Part shown: piece after piece, positions 63,090-64,000 of the stretch | How positions within the stretch are numbered: the stretch's first letter is position 1 | How the letters are laid out: each line of letters opens with the position of its first letter | Assembly (NCBI GenBank): GCA_964007475.1 | Contig: OZ023274.1 | Location: forward strand, 73,543,303 to 73,607,302 | Source of the DNA: Hybos culiciformis | Taxonomy: Eukaryota; Arthropoda; Insecta; Diptera; Hybotidae | Length of the DNA: 64,000 nt | Direction of reading: 5' to 3' | Notes under the pieces: generated by a model | Databases searched by the model: none | Told to the model about the DNA's origin: nothing | The model's input: the letters and a program-made list of their open reading frames with translations, nothing else | Program-made: the position numbers and the translations under genes

Positions 63090-64000
63090 TTTATATTTTC
63101 TATGAACTTCGTGTCTTTCACAGTAAAGCTTACCTTAATATTAACTTCTTTTTTATTTATTTGTATTTAAAACCTGCATTAAAGTAATACATACTTATAT
63201 GAGTAGCTTTCAAGAGAATCATATTTGTTTAAAATGAATTCAGAGCTTCAAGACCAAGGTTGAAGAAAAGCTTTTTTTTTTTAGGAAATTAAAATCACTT
63301 GCATTTTCATTTTGGTAACTTTATTTTTGGTTATAAAATTTGTAACCAGTTGAAGTTGAATTGTCTTTTAGACGAATTTTTTTTTGTCTGCAGATTTTTA
63401 TTTTTTTTATTTTTTTGTTACGTTAAAAAGTATTTAACGGTGGGAATCGATAATAAATGAAACAGTTTTTTCTTTACCTAGCACTGAATTGCATTTAAAT
63501 TTTTTTTTTAAATAAATAAAAACTTTTTTTTTATTTTCTAAAATTCAAAGCATAAAAAGGGTGTCACAACCTTAGAATTAAAAAAAAAAAAATAAATTTT
63601 AATTTTCCGGGAAAATTATGAATGCCCGATGGAGCCTTGTGGTAATTTGAATAATTTTGTTTTCAATAAAATTTAAGTGTAATAAAAATTAAAAACAAAA
63701 AAAAAAATTAAAGATAAAATTGATAAAAAAAAATAAAATGAAAAAAAAAGTTTTAAATTTTAAGGAAGATAATATAAATTTAATTAAAAATAAAGAACTT
63801 CAATTTTAAAAAATCTTAAAATTCGGAAGCAACTTCGATAACGAATGATATAACAAAATAATACTCGAAAGTCCCATCGCCTGCACTGGATCATCGACTT
63901 ACATTTTAAATATCCGGTTTGAATAAAACTTGAAAATTTGGAAATAAAATATTGACCCTAAATGATCCGAATTATGATTGTAATTCGAATTTAACAATAT
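63090..64000. other. Non-coding A+T-rich DNA
   Basis: Poly-A and poly-T rich, with nothing recognised. The last 170 bases are slightly more complex but show no open frame or element. Confidence 0.5.

Overview
The window looks like nuclear DNA of an insect, most probably a fly or a related order. It is extremely A+T-rich, with long homopolymer and TA runs. The two recognisable genes are split by introns with GTAAGT-like donors and T-rich ...CAG acceptors. The mobile elements (BEL/Pao LTR element, CR1/Jockey-like LINE, tRNA-derived SINE, TA-flanked MITE) are typical of arthropods. There are no bacterial operons and no CRISPR array. The species cannot be named from the sequence alone.

Layout: 1-5,850 is non-coding. 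At 6,069-8,635 (+) a three-exon gene encodes a 105-residue secreted His-rich protein with a V-P-V-Y-K-E-V-H octapeptide repeat. 8,770-15,300 is non-coding. A tRNA-derived SINE lies at about 15,308-15,380 (-) and a 5'-truncated, frameshifted LINE at 16,177-17,965 (-). 18,000-27,000 is non-coding. From 27,034 to 28,474 there is a dense cluster of inverted and tandem repeats: nested foldbacks, a 62-bp x4 tandem array and a roughly 100-bp-arm hairpin between 17-bp inverted repeats. A second secreted-protein gene lies at 35,056-36,317 (+, first coding exon unresolved). It encodes at least 350 residues with 45 tryptophans, almost all spaced 4 or 8 apart. A TA-flanked mariner-type MITE (34,771-35,025) sits in its first intron or promoter. 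At 39,381-40,155 is a dispersed repeat with internal 136-bp tandem units. At 43,660-52,057 is a complete BEL/Pao retrotransposon (-) with apparently identical 310-bp LTRs, tRNA-Tyr-type primer site, polypurine tract, one intact 1,770-1,796-residue Gag-Pol frame and a tandem-repeat leader. The rest is mostly non-coding, with a second copy of the LINE 3' tail at 58,521-58,590 and a weak candidate terminal exon at 62,821-63,066.

Functionally, the two host genes are on the same strand about 29 kb apart. They encode secreted repeat proteins built on the same octad (V-P-V-[Y/W]-K-E-[V/I]-[H/Q]), so they may be divergent members of one family of extracellular structural proteins. Everything else recognised belongs to mobile DNA. 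The BEL/Pao copy is young and structurally complete; the LINE is a dead fragment.
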